Of a stretch of DNA of 64,000 bases, positions 25,450-37,599 are shown one piece after another; the stretch's first letter is position 1; each line of letters opens with the position of its first letter. The notes below the pieces were generated by a model, which did no database searches, had not been told where the DNA came from, and worked only from the letters and a program-made list of their open reading frames with translations. The stretch lies in the NCBI GenBank assembly GCA_012934845.2, contig WNNJ02001809.1:124001-188000 (forward strand). Reading direction: 5' to 3'. The stretch comes from Pomphorhynchus laevis (lineage: Eukaryota; Acanthocephala; Palaeacanthocephala; Echinorhynchida; Pomphorhynchidae). Position numbers and translations under genes: made by a program.

Positions 25450-26530
25450 CAAAAATCTGAGTCATGGTCGAGAAAGTGGGTATGGAAGAGGTACTTGAAT
25501 GTGAAAGATGAGAACGCGGCGGACCTCGAGATTGAGCATATTCCAGGCGAGGGGGCGGCTACGAAGAATGATCAGAGACCGTAGTTGTTGGAGTAATTGG
25601 GAACGTGGAGCAAGAAGGATTGACGGGAACGCAGCGATAGTGAGGTAGGGTGAGTGTCGTCTATGATGTCTCAACCTTTTGATCTCAACAGCGATGAGAC
25701 GTAAAGTGACGAGAAGAAGGCGGAGTTGGATGCGGGTGTGGATAGTAGGCCAGGCGAGTTGGGCAAGATATGTGGATGTGTAGTCGAAGCGATTGAGATG
25801 TAGGAGCACTCCATCCGCGGAGTTGATTATGCGTTGTATGGGTAGGATGATGAATTTTGGAATAGGCGAAAAGGCTGAGTCAGTAATCGATTTTAGAGAA
25901 GAGAAGCGATAAAAGAAGAGACATACAATAACGGAAGTCGGTAGGGGGCAGATACGGCGGATGTCACGGAGAATTAAAGTTAGACGAGCGGACTTTGTCA
26001 CGGACGAAGGGTTTAAGGAAAAGGTGATCATCGAAATGGAAGCCTAAGAAGTGAGATTATGGACTATGGGAATGATATATGAAGCATAAGATATAAGGGG
26101 ATGAGATATGATAGGTTGACGGAGAGGATCCAGATTATTTTGGACTAGTCGATGTTTAGAACGAAATGCAGATGAGAAAGACTTTTGCAGATAGAAGAAA
26201 GACAGTTGGATGCAGAAATGCCGATATCGTGTATGCGATGGATGGGTGCATGATCATAGATGAGTATGTCATCGGCTTATTGCATGACGTTAAATGAGTA
26301 ATGTTTGGTAAACGAAGAGATAATGCAATCAAAAGAGAGAAAAGCAAGGGACCTACGATTGAACCTTGTGTGACCCCGCAGAAAATAGGGCGGGGAGGAT
26401 GATGAATTAGAACGGACGCGAAAGGAATGGTCAGATAGATTTAAGGCAAACCATGCTACGGAGGGGCAAGAAAATCCGTAATCATAACAAGGGCAAGAAT
26501 GGAGGATGGAGTGTTTTAGATACTTTAAGA
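25450..26530 (-). mobile_element. L2-like LINE 3' part, decayed
   Basis: Minus-strand frames carry the RT thumb and C-terminal part of the L2-like family: 'RIINSADGVLLHLNRFDYTS' and 'IHTRIQLRLLLVTLRLIAVE' at 25.7-25.85 kb, which match 'RIVNAAVRILLRLRRFDHTS' and 'RVQIRLLIVAFRLV' of the copy at 43.8-44.7 kb. The 'FLNPSSVTKSARLTLILR' block (25.95-26.03 kb) matches 'VRDKVRSSTLILRNL'. Upstream RT is visible to about 26.5 kb in broken frames. 5'-truncated. Confidence 0.7.
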
Positions 26531-26989
26531 ATTTGGTAACTGTTGCCCTATGTAACTGTATATCTTATGCACAATATCAAGAAAATTGAAATGAAACATT
26601 TTTGGTGGATTTTTACTTTTTCAATAACTTTTACAAACACCCATGTCGCACGTAATTTTTATAACTTTTATAAATATAATATTAAAATATTTTATTTTTA
26701 TTTTTATATTTACATTCTATTTTACATAGAATTATGTAAAATAGAATTTTGCCATTTTCAAGGAGTTCCTCTGTAGTCTTCATAGCAACTCTATTTTTGA
26801 AAAATATTTTTAAACAATAAATTTAAGTCCAGTTTAGGACTGAAAAAGAAAATGTGATCTAGAGTCAGTAGCTGTGATTTGTTGTCAGAAAATTTTATCT
26901 TAAATTTATTTTGAAAATATTTATTGGTTTGTAAGGGATATTTTAAAAATAGATATTTTCAATTATTTTTGAAAATATCCATTTATTCA

Positions 26990-28090
26990 TCAGGAACAGT
27001 AGTTCCTGATGATGATATCAGCAGCTATTACAATATTTAGCTGAACCTTTTTATCTAATGAATTGTCGTTTATTTGGTTCCATTCTATAAATAATCTTAA
27101 ATTGTATTAAGAAAAATAATTTTTTAAAATTATATTTATACCCCAAAAGAATGTATTTTATCTATTCAAGATCTTTTTCAAATACCAATTGTTATACATC
27201 CTTTAATTTTTAAATACCTAGTTTACTTCAAATATAATATTTTTATAGATTTCCAAATGAGTTTGGACAAATTTAACCAGAACATTTTTAATGTCTAATG
27301 GATCACATTTATTAAACAGAAGAATATGATCCATTTATTTCTAACTAATAAGTTTTGATAATAATTTTTTAATAACTAATAATTTTTTATCCTAAAAGCT
27401 TTAAGACAAACATCTAAATAACTTGATAAAACTATTGGTTAAATCTATAGGTTAAACTATTACAGGCTGAATTTTTTTAAAATATTACGTACTTTTTTTC
27501 TAATAAATTGAATTGTTGGTAATAAGACCCCCGGTAAATAAAATCCAAGCACCTTGTACAGGCGATACAAATCTCGTACATAATCTATTCTATTCAACTC
27601 TTCATGGCGTTTCTTTAAATTATAGATATAAGCTAAATTAAGAACGTTACACACTTAAATACTACACCTTAGTTTCTTCTAGAGCGGTGTAATTTAAAAT
27701 AGCTTGACTCTTATCAGAATGTTGTAGATCATCAAAGTCAGGCTAAATTAAAAAGGGAATCCGCTTTATTGGAAGAGAAAAATAATTTATTACTATATCT
27801 GGAAGCTGACCTGCCGGACCAGGAATAATATTTAACTTTTTAAATGAAGACTGTGTACAGGGAATTTCTCCAATGAAATTGGTGGATTCGAAAGGGATAT
27901 TTGCAGATATATCCACTGTATCGAAAGGGTCAAAATTTAAAAACGAATCATCTTGCAAGTTGTCTGGTTTTATATATGAGTATTGGAATTTCGAACTTGA
28001 AGCTTGCATAAAAGTAGGATCATTCTCTTCCCATACTTCATTTATGGCTTCGGATAAATCCTCGTCAAATATAATATCAAATGAATTCAT
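26990..28090 (-). CDS. Four-exon small gene with an IPGPAG motif, possibly HROB-like
   Basis: Exons on the minus strand: 27794-28090, 27668-27742, 27489-27612 and 26990-27084. They total 591 nt, 197 codons including the stop, all in phase with GT..AG introns of 51, 55 and 404 bp. The N-terminal 80 residues are acidic and low in structure ('MNSFDIIFDEDLSEAINEVW'). Near residue 89 comes 'IIPGPAGQLP', a motif typical of HROB/C17orf53, the MCM8-9 loading factor in homologous recombination. The rest ('RIDYVRDLYRLYKVLGFYLP', 'KKVQLNIVIAAD') does not clearly match the HROB OB-fold region, and the product is much shorter than vertebrate HROB, so function is uncertain. The ATG directly follows ATTTTTTAG, as in UTP14. 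The stop lies inside a 10-bp snap-back (26989-27012). Confidence 0.5.
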
Positions 28091-28344
28091 CTAAAAATAT
28101 GTTCGGCTAACCGAAAACGTTAATGTTTAAGTCAATTCTATAAATTAAATCATTATATTTTGCTTTGTTATGGGAAGGTAATTCGTTGTCTATCGATTTA
28201 AAATTTGTTACACCGGATTTACTTTAATGAATTGTATACCAGAGATTTTATATAATTATCAATAATAAACGGCATGCGAGCCCGCTTGCTTCACTACAAT
28301 AAAGTAAATGAAAATAATTTTCAAACAATATGCATCTATTTCCA

Positions 28345-28450
28345 ATAATCTTGCAAGTTGTCTGGTTTAATATATGAGTATTGGAATTTCGAACTTGAAG
28401 CTTGCATAAAAGTAGGACCATTCTCTTGGAAATATATGTTTTCCCATACT
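28345..28450. pseudogene. Duplicated fragment of exon 1 of the neighbouring gene
   Basis: About 85 bp from 'tcttgcaagttgtctggttt' to 'gtagga-cattctctt' repeat, nearly unchanged, the segment at 27950-28030 inside exon 1 of the 26.99-28.09 kb gene, in the same orientation. The copy lies about 260 bp upstream of the start codon, is not part of an open frame of that gene, and continues with 'cccatact', also from the source exon. It is a recent local duplication. Confidence 0.75.
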
Positions 28451-28929
28451 TATACTTAAACGTTTCATTTGTACTTAGTGTGAATTTTACGGTCTCTCCA
28501 CAAGTTGTGCGAACCCCATTATTCGGATACGAACGGTTAGCTAACGATTTAGGGGCAATGTATGTTCAAGAAGGCATTTATTAAATTGTAAAAGAAACAA
28601 ATCTAACAGGATGTGATCAGAATTAGGCAGAATTCTCAAAGTTAGATACGTGCTTGCGCATTTCTATCGATGTAGAATATTCGTAAAATGAAAATTTACT
28701 TGTAGTGAATTGAACGAAACGGTTTGAGAAAGCCTGTTGCTTGAAATGTAGTACATTTTAGTTGATTTATCTCTGTTATAGTTCATAAGAGCTCATCAAA
28801 ATAGTTTGAGGTTATATTTATAAAACCTATCACACGAATAGTCAACGCGTGTAGAATAGTAATCATTACGTTATTTCCTTAAGAATATAGTCAAACCACA
28901 AATCCAATACATTATCAAAGGAGCCGAAT

Positions 28930-29640
28930 CTCGTTGGGAAGCTTCAGATCCTCTTCCTTGCTGAACTGCAACGTCTTTCAGTATTCATTCTAGTTTTAAG
29001 TGTCGATTGCATAAGTATGCCAAGATCACGAACCTGATTGTTCGAAATTATACTATATGTCCCGACACTACACAAGGAAGACACATTGGACCTGCCGAGA
29101 CGAATGTGTGAGCACTTAAAAATGTTTAACAATACCCCAGTATTAACAATCCATGTATCAACCCTGTCAATGTCACGCTGTAAGCGGATATGGTCATCTG
29201 CAGATATGACCTCACACCAGATTTTGATGTCGTCAGCAAAGGCTAAACACGGACAATGGAGTTGTGTGAGTAAACTGTTCATGAACATGTTAAACGATAA
29301 AAGTCCTAGTACAGAACCCTGAGGAACTCCTGACGTAATTAAATGTGGTGAGGATAGGGTACTTCCAACTCGTACCCTGAAAAATCTGTTAGATAGAAAA
29401 TCTCTAATCCATCATATAACTAAGCTATTAATGCCGTAGCTGGCCACTGTTTGAATGAGGAGACTATGGGGAACACGATTAAACGTATGACTAAAATCGA
29501 ACAGAATAACGTCAACTGCTTTTCCTTAAGACATGGATTCAATCCAGGCCTCACGGGCAGACAAAAGATTGGTAAGGCAAGAACGTCAATTTCTGAAGTC
29601 ATGTTGCATAAAGCTATATTGACCTGATATGGTCAAGGGT
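28930..29640 (-). mobile_element. CR1-like LINE relic (reverse transcriptase part)
   Basis: The minus strand shows 'CPCLAFADDIKIWCEVISAD', 'LQRDIDRVDTWIVNTGVLLN' and 'QVRDLGILMQSTLKTRMNTE', equivalent to 'CLAFADDLKIWSVDDIDP' onward in the good copy at 41.2-42.3 kb. Upstream frames to about 29.64 kb hold the preceding RT motifs. Truncated at both ends and frameshifted. It abuts another CR1 copy that ends near 29.69 kb. Confidence 0.75.
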
Positions 29641-29689
29641 ACTACCAACTATGATAGGGATGGAGCGAATTGCCGGAACCAAATGCTTT

Positions 29690-30099
29690 ACTCTCTTCAA
29701 AATTATTATATATGCACAGACTTAGCCATAAGACACTTTAAGCCGATCACATAAGACAGAAAAAGATCACCTATATGGGTGTGTTTGAAAAAATGACAAA
29801 TCAACCTGATCGTATATCAACGTAAAATCCTGCTTTTTAAAGCGAGGAAATTGGTGACGGCAGCAATATTTTCAGACAAACTATTCCAAACATATACTGC
29901 CCGTTCAGACAGTTTGTGGAATGTTCGCAGCTTACACGCAAATTTTTAAACAGAATCATACAATAGCCTCACAATCTCGTATTCTCTCGAAATCTAATTG
30001 CATTCACAGGAAAACCTTAACTGAATGTACAATTCGCCAAAGTGCAATAAAGTCAAGAAAAAGATAACGTTACCTCACTGATAAAACATTCAAGCATCT
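29690..30099 (-). mobile_element. CR1-like LINE, 3' half of a copy split by the Ty3/gypsy element
   Basis: Minus-strand frames read 'YLFLDFIALWRIVHSV' and then 'SERAVYVWNSLSENIAAV', matching 'LYYLDLVALWRMVNGI' and 'SHRALNAWNTLPGEIACT' of the 41.2-42.3 kb copy. The 5' half of the same LINE resumes at 36681 beyond the inserted element, and the join point falls in the right place in the protein. The 3' UTR 'TTATGTGATCGGC..' near 29.72 kb resembles 'CTATGTGATCAGT' near 41.13 kb. Confidence 0.75.
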
Positions 30100-31587
30100 T
30101 GTGATGAACTATAGAAGCTTTATTGAATACATCTAGAAAACAAAACAAATTTATACAATCACGACATTAACCCCCCACCAAATATAATCGTTTAAGTACG
30201 TGGGGTGATTTCTCTTCCGCTGCGGTCTTAGCAAACTGTGTGATAGTTCATTCATATCATGTCCTGGTTCTGGACATGATATGAATGTCCAGATAGGAAG
30301 AATCTTCTTCGTTAATCGATTTATTGTTCATCTTTTGATCAGACAGAATATCTTGAATGTGATCCTCATTTGTAGTATCATTCGATTGATTGGACATACC
30401 ATTATAAGCATTGCTCGATGTAGTCAGTTCCGCATTTCCGGGAGCTACGTCTCGTAGAGAAACAAAGCTCTCTCGAGTATCAGGATATCTTACAACAGCA
30501 TAGTTCGTATTAGCGACCACTAGCTTTGCTGGTTTCACTAAAGGCACGAATTTAGATTTTCGAGTGTGTTACCTTACTAGTATATCTTCTGACTCCACCA
30601 GCCAATCAGGCATCGGTATTCCATCATTATGGATATGTAAAAATTCGCTCATGGGGGTTTAATTTGTTGCAGTTTACAACAATGACCTTATACTATTAAA
30701 GTCTTTGATCTAATCCACTTATTAGATCCGAACACCAAGCCTCCAAACCACTTCCTACCATTACCTATGACGTAACGCCAGTCGCAACAACAATTCTATG
30801 CGCAGTCAAGACAAGAACAACAAGGGAGGAGGAAGCACAAAAAGAAGTAGTTCCTTCAAAAGATTGTTGTTTATTTGTAAAAAAAGCGAAAAAATATTTT
30901 CGTTTTTCTTTCTGTAATTGGTGGAAAGATATTATCATTTTGAAGCATTTACTATCATGTCGGTTTTTTTAAAAGTAGAGAGTGAGCACTAGCTTGTGAG
31001 ATTGGGGTCTTCTCTAGATCAATCTGCACAAACATAGTTAGCTGTTCATTTTTAAAAGTGGTGTTAAGATGTTACCTGGTAAGGGTGTCTTTATGACGTA
31101 ATCTCCTCATAGGGTTAGCATCTTAACACACTATCCAAATAGAATGACACAAATGTATAGTACTATGTACTCCTGTCTTGGCTGTATATTAGTATACACA
31201 ATAGACTTCTAAAAGGATACAAATATTAATACTAGTCTCTTGCTATGAGAACATCATACAAGAGAATCTTCACATATTCATTACGAATTTTGAAGTTATT
31301 TAATGGAATCTATGCTCTTTGAGACACAAGACAAAACAGAGTTCTCAGCTGAGACCTTAATATTGATTAAGTTACTCTCAATGATACAACGTCATGAGTA
31401 TAAGAATCTCTCGTATTTCCATACGAATTTCTCCTGATATGAAGGTACTATAACAAAAATATATATCTTCTAATGTTTGATACGTAGATTAAACAATTTA
31501 TTATCTTGTCGACCCGCTTGCTATAGAGAAAAGCAAAACGACAACCAATTCCCCGCCTAAAACACGGAAAGCGATTTCTGACTATAT

Positions 31588-33787
31588 ATATACTAAATGG
31601 TGTTGATTGATAGACTGGACTACGATTCACGACTTTCAGTCACCATGTCAGTTCTAGACGACCACTTCAGCATCGAAATGATAAGTACCCGGCAACACTC
31701 ATCAGTAGAATGAGGTACACACTCGTCGTTTCGGTTGCCTGTGTGACATTGTGAATAAGATCGTTTCAGACACTTTGCTTAATTGTCTGAGGCTTACGCT
31801 CTTAACCAGATCGAATTGCCGTGGGGACCATCCGTAAACACTAGGCAGAGGTTGCTGCTGAATTGTCGCTGCACTCGTTGGATCCTAAATGGATACGGCA
31901 GGTATAATAGTAGTGCACGGATGTGCTGAGTAGACAACGGTCCAGGATTTCTTACGAAATACGGCATTTATACTAAATAGTGTTGCTTGATAGACTGGAC
32001 TTCGATTCACGACTTTCAGTCACCATGTCACTTCTAGACGACCACTTCAGCATCGAAATGATGAGTACCCGGCAACACTCATCAGTAGAATGAGGTACAC
32101 ACTGGTCGTGTCGGTTGCTTGTGTGACATTGGGAATAAGATCGTTTCCGACACTTTGCTTAATTGTCTGAGGCTTACGCTCTTAACCAGATCGAATTGCT
32201 GTGCAGACCATCCTTAAACACTAGGCAAAGGTTGCTGCTGAATTGTCGCTGCACTCGTTGGATCCTAAATGGATACGGCAGGTATAATAGTAGTGCACGG
32301 ATGTGCTGAGTAGACAACGGTCCAGGATTTCTTACGAAATTCGGCATTTATACTAAATGGTGTTGCTTGATAGACTGGACTTCGATTCACGACTTTCAGT
32401 CACCATGTCACTTCTAGACGACCACTTCAGCATCGAAATGATGAGTACCCGGCAACACTCATCAGTAGAATGAGGTACACACTGGTCGTTTCGGTTGCCT
32501 GTGTGACATTGTAAATAAAGGCGTTTCCGACACTTTGCTTAATTGTCTGAGGCTTACGCTCTTAACCAGATCGAATTGCTGTGCGGACCATCCTTAAACA
32601 CTAGGCAGAGGTTGCTGCTGAATTGTCGCTGCACTCGTTGGATCCTAAATGGATACGGTAGGTATAATAGTAGTGCACGGATGTGCTGAGTAGACAACGG
32701 TCCAGGATTTCTTACGAAATTCGGCATTTATACTAAATGGTGTTGCTTGATAGACTGGACTTCGATTCACGACTTTCAGTCACCATGTCACTTCTAGACG
32801 ACCACTTCAGCATCGAAATGATGAGTACCCGGCAACACTCATCAGTAGAATGAGGTACACACTAGTCGTTTCGGTTGCCTGTGTGACATTGTGAATAAAG
32901 GCGTTTCCGACACTTTGCTTAATTGTCTGAGGCTTACGCTCTTAACCAGATCGAATTGCTGTGCGGACCATCCTTAAACACTAGGCAGAGGTTGCTGCTG
33001 AATTGTCGCTGCACTCGTTGGATCCTAAATGGATACGGCAGGTATAATAGTAGTGCACGGATGTGCTGAGTAGACAACGGTCCAGGATTTCTTACGAAAT
33101 TCGGCATTTATACTAAATGGTGTTGCTTGATAGACTGGACTTCGATTCACGACTTTCAGTCACCATGTCAGTTCTAGACGACCACTTCAGCATCGAAATG
33201 ATGAGTACCCGGCAACACTCATCAGTAGAATGAGGTACACACTGGTCGTTTCGGTTACCTGTGTGACATTGTGAATAAGATCGTTTCCGACACTTTGCTT
33301 AATTGTCTGAGGCTTACGCTCTTAACAAGATCGAATTGCTGTGCGGACCATCCTTAAACACTAGGCAGAGGTTGCAGCTGAATTGTCGCTGCACTCGTTG
33401 GATCCTAAATGGATACGGCAGGTATAATAGTAGTGCACGGATGTGCTGAGTAGACAACGGTCCAGGATTTCTTACGAAATTTGGCATTTATACTAAATGG
33501 TGTTGCTTGATAGACTGGACTTCGATTCACGACTTTCAGTCACCATGTCACTTCTAGACGACCACTTCAGCATCGAAATGATGAGTACCCGGCAACACTC
33601 ATCAGTAGAATGAGGTACACACTAGTCGTTTCGGTTGCCTGTGTGACATTGTGAATAAAGGCGTTTCCGACACTTTGCTTAATTGTCTGAGGCTTACGCT
33701 CTTAACCAGATCGAATTGCTGTGCGGACCATCCTTAAACACTAGGCAGAGGTTGTTGCTGAATTGTCGCTGCACTCGTTGGATCCTA
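31588..33787. repeat. Satellite array 1, 380-bp unit, about 5.8 copies
   Basis: The landmark gactttcagt recurs at 31631, 32011, 32391, 32771, 33151 and 33531, an exact 380-bp period, with few differences between copies. Each unit has, on the minus strand, GGCAACC-GAAAC, 23-24 nt ending in GTA and a short spacer, then CTGATGA-GTGTTGCC, that is, a hammerhead-like core whose stem II arms are complementary. The last unit breaks into TA-rich DNA at 33788. The array sits inside the Ty3/gypsy fossil. A diverged second array of the same family lies at 48.2-51.4 kb. Confidence 0.95.
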
Positions 33788-33918
33788 TATATATTTTTAT
33801 ATATCCTATATATATGGATCCTATATATAGGATCCATATTTGTATATGGATCCTATTATCCTATATTGTATATATAGGATCTATATTTGTTGCTGAATTG
33901 TCGCTGCACTCGTTGGAT

Positions 33919-34011
<93 letters not shown>

Positions 34012-34119
34012 TTGTAGATTGTGGTTGAACCGCGCTCTGGGGTCATTCGAAGACTCACCAAATATTTTCAATGAAAGTGTTAAACCAGAATTCAAATTGA
34101 ATTCTGGTTTAACACTTTC

Positions 34120-34162
<43 letters not shown>

Positions 34163-34165
34163 TAA
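33788..34165. repeat. TA microsatellites and a perfect 28-bp snap-back
   Basis: After broken satellite pieces (a second 'gctgaattgtcgctgcactc' at about 33891), a (TA)n tract covers 33921-34009. A near-perfect palindrome follows (arms of about 28 bp, 34068-34127, centred on gaattcaaattgaattc), then another (TA)n at 34126-34160. Open frames of alternating Tyr-Ile are a product of the TA tract. Confidence 0.95.
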
Positions 34166-36680
34166 CACGCTAATTCGACTTTCCAGCGCTCATCTTGTCA
34201 TTTTTGATTTTATTCTGGTTTCTGGGATGGTAAATAAAGCTCACTGATCACTAATCGAAAAATATATTGAAGTGTCTACCAATAAGAAAACGTCTCTATT
34301 TGAGTAGGGATTCAACTATTGCCTGGGCCTCTTTCTCCATGGAAGAATATTTCCGCTCGTATTTCGATAATCGTCGTGAAACGAATACTATAGATCTTCC
34401 ATTGCCGTTAAGTGTAGCTGCTATACTGCCATCGGAAGCGTCTGTTTCAACTGTCAATGATTTAGCATCATCTGTGTGATACAAAGACACCTTTGCTATA
34501 TCCCTTTTGAGATCCTCGGGAGGTTGCAAGGATTCAGGACTGAGAGGAAATATCGTAATTCCACTCAAGAAATTGATCTTTTCTGGATAATTAGGGATCC
34601 AGGAGGAGTTATATGCAAATATACCTATTATGCGTTTGAGTGACTTCATATCATCAGGGGCGGGAATTTGGAGTAATACGGATAGCCTTTCGGGTCCGGC
34701 TTCAGGTTACCTTGTGTGCCCAAATATCTCAACAGTTTTACTTAAGTCAGCCCAAACTAGCATTTTTGCTCATTTAACGTCAGGCAAATCTGTGAAGCAA
34801 CATTCTTAAATTTCGCAAGATTCTTGTCGTGATCGCTTTTTGTCCTACCACAAATAGTGATGTTATCAAGGTAAGCGTAAGTGTCCCTCAAATCCCATTT
34901 TTCTATAAGTTGATTCATCACTCTTTAAAAACATAATACCCCGTTCTTCAGTCCTAATGTTAGTCTTTTAAAATGGTATAGCCTACCATCGGCTTTAAAG
35001 CCTGTAAACATACGATCATCCTCGTGCAACTCGATTTGATGATACGAAGATTGAAGGTCGATCGTTGAGAAGTATTTGAATTTGCTAATTTCCAACACCA
35101 AGTCTTGAAGGTTAGGCAAGGGATATACATCTAGCATTTATATATTTATTTATTGTTCGGGAATAATCGATTACTAGCCAATTTCTATGTCGATCAGTAT
35201 GAACCACTAGAACCTGCGTTCGCCATGGAGTAGTACTTAATTGAATAATTCCGTCTTCGAGCAACTTTGATATTTCAGTTTTGATAAAAGCTCGATCATA
35301 AAAACTGAAGCGACGCGATCGAACAGCAATGGGCTTTGTGATCACTCGTCAGATGTTGAAAAGGTCGAACATGGTTTATTTTTGCACACTTCAGGCGTGC
35401 AACTACTAAATCTTATTCTAGTTCGTGAAGTATTAATTTAAAGCTGTTGTGGCGCTGCATTAAATCCAACACCGAGGATTATTTTCACACAGTGTTCGTT
35501 AATGACGTGAAATTTAACTTTCTGGTAGCACTTTCCATTATACTCCATTGTAATAGAAACTTTTCCTTTCGTAGTTGTTTTCAAATTAGTAGTAGCCATT
35601 GTTATCTGTTTTAGGCTGTTTAGGAGATTGAGCTTTAAGCGCCTCGCAGTTTTAGATCTTATGAAGTTGCTACAACTTCCTGTCAAACAAACACGACAGT
35701 TGAATATCACCAATTTTCACAATGCCATTACTCTGTGATTCGTAAGATGTTAGGGCAAGTGTATCCACTTTATTTCCATTCGTCTCGAAGACGGAAGATC
35801 GGCATACTTTTGCAAAGTGACCGACTTTATGGCATTTCCGACATGTTGATTCCTTGGCTGGACACTGATCTACGATGTTTAATAGAACTTCCACAGAAGA
35901 AACACCTCCAATTTCCTTTTCACAGATACTGCCATCATGCATTCAGCTTCTTCTGATTGCACATCAATACCGTCTTTTCCGGATTCAGGATGATTATCAG
36001 TCATCTTCGCCATTCGTAGGTACGATCGTTCGATTGCAATAGCTCGTTTTTCTGCCATCTCCATCGCTTTTGTCTGGTCAACTGGGTCTTATAGTTTTAT
36101 TAGGTTACTCTTAAGAAGCCTTTGTCTAATTTTAAATGAACATATTCCAATAATAAAGGCGTTCAGAATCGCTTGGTCCCTGTGATCGGCTGACGAAACT
36201 TCAGTGAAATTACATTCATTAGCTAGTTGTTTCAAAGCATTAGCGTATTGTTGAATATCTTCGGATTCATTTTGATGTCGAGTGTACAACATATATCGCG
36301 CGTATACCACGTTGACAGGTTTATCAAACATTGTTTTCAACAGCTCGATAACCTCATCATAAGTTTCCGCGTGTTGAATAGATTTGAAAATTTCAGAGCA
36401 CACAAAATTGCGAAGGATAGTCAATTTGATAGCATGTGTTGCAATGATGTAAGCCACAAAAGTCTCGAAAGTAGCAAGCTAATGTCTCCATCGATCTGTA
36501 GCGTCCTGATCGTCCGATATTGTCAGTTTGGACGGATGTAGATATTGCGCGTAGTCAACATTGTTCGTCAATGCTGGCAAAGTCATGATAAATGTATTCA
36601 ATAAATTGTGATGAACTACATAAGCTTTATTGAATACATCTAGAAAACAAAACAAAATGTTATACAATCACGACACATCT

Positions 36681-37590
36681 AAACCTTAAAGTAAATTTCT
36701 CTTGACAACACAACCGTGAAGCACGTCTGTATATTTTCGAAATTAATCAACTCCCCCTGTTTGTTAGAAAAGTTGCCTGCCTACAAAACTCAAGATGTGG
36801 TCTTACTAGGGCACAATAAAGTTTGTCGGATATTGATGCCGATAATTTTGCAAAAGTAGTCTTTAAGCAGTATAAGGTGCGTGTCGATTTTAACCGCGAA
36901 TCATCGCTGTTTGCTCTTGTCTTTAGTGATTCGTGAATTATCAGTTCCAGATCGGGATGTTCTGAGACTCGCTTGGTTAAGTGTCTATTTATTTGTAGTC
37001 AAAATGAGTTTTATATCTTTATCCAATCTCATTCATACACACTTTGTCGCGTTGAGTATCAAGCCAGTGATATTACACCAAGTCCCGATACATTTTAAGT
37101 CACGTTGTAAAAATTCACAATCTGCCTCGTGTTGGGTTGTTACCCATATTTTGACATCGTCAGCAAATGTCAGGTAAGGACACTATAACCTTTAGTTGTA
37201 GGTCATTAAAAACTATGATAAAGAGAAGTGGATCTAGGAACGTATCCTGAGGAACACCCACATGAACACGTCGACCTGTTGACAAAACGTCATATAATCC
37301 CACAATGAAGAATCGGTTCTCAACAAATGTCTTAATCCATTTGCAAATTGCAGTAGGAACACCATAATGACGTAATAATGAATCTAAACGAGTGTGCGGA
37401 AATCTGTCAAATGCCTTAGAGAAATCAAGAAATATTATATCAACCGTAAAAACCGAACTAAGAGCAGCTACTCAATGTTCGTGAGCCTTCGACAGATTAG
37501 TTATGCACGAGCGATCGGGTCGGAAACCGGGCTGAGAATCCGCTAGTAAGAATTTAGCAAGATCGCAGTTTTCGAAATTATACTAACGAC
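36681..37590 (-). mobile_element. CR1-like LINE, 5' half of the copy split by the Ty3/gypsy element
   Basis: The minus strand carries 'IIFLDFSKAFDRFPHTRLDS', 'VGVPQDTFLDPLLFI' and 'DKLYCALVRPHLEFCRQA', equivalent to the RT of the 41.2-42.3 kb copy. It stops at the CATCT target site and continues at 30094 on the other side of the element. The YADD-type box is changed to 'ICDDVKIW'. 5'-truncated, degraded. Confidence 0.8.
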
Positions 37591-37599
37591 ATTAAAAAC

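Larger units (their letters stand above)
30100..36675 (-). mobile_element. Ty3/gypsy LTR retrotransposon, fossil
   Basis: An inactive element with very short terminal repeats: 36607-36675 (5' LTR) and 30100-30166 (3' LTR), TG...CA ends, flanked by a 5-bp target duplication CATCT at 30095-30099 and 36676-36680. Parts in order on the minus strand: gag with a CCHC knuckle (36.6-35.7 kb), a protease-like stretch (about 35.7-35.4 kb), reverse transcriptase (about 35.35-34.9 kb), RNase H (about 34.65-34.3 kb) and the C-terminal integrase region (30.55-30.25 kb). A polypurine run (GGTGGGGGG) precedes the 3' LTR. The coding part is broken in several places. The LTRs differ at about two sites plus a 2-nt indel, so insertion is moderately young. 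A satellite array and TA tracts are nested between RNase H and the integrase end. I saw no standard tRNA primer site after the 5' LTR. Confidence 0.85.

Noticed and set aside
31588-33787. Satellite array 1 as a run of solo LTRs of the surrounding Ty3/gypsy element
   Set aside because: The element's own LTRs are 67-69 bp and unrelated in sequence to the 380-bp unit.
33763-34165. Open frames of alternating Tyr-Ile
   Set aside because: They are translations of (TA)n microsatellites.
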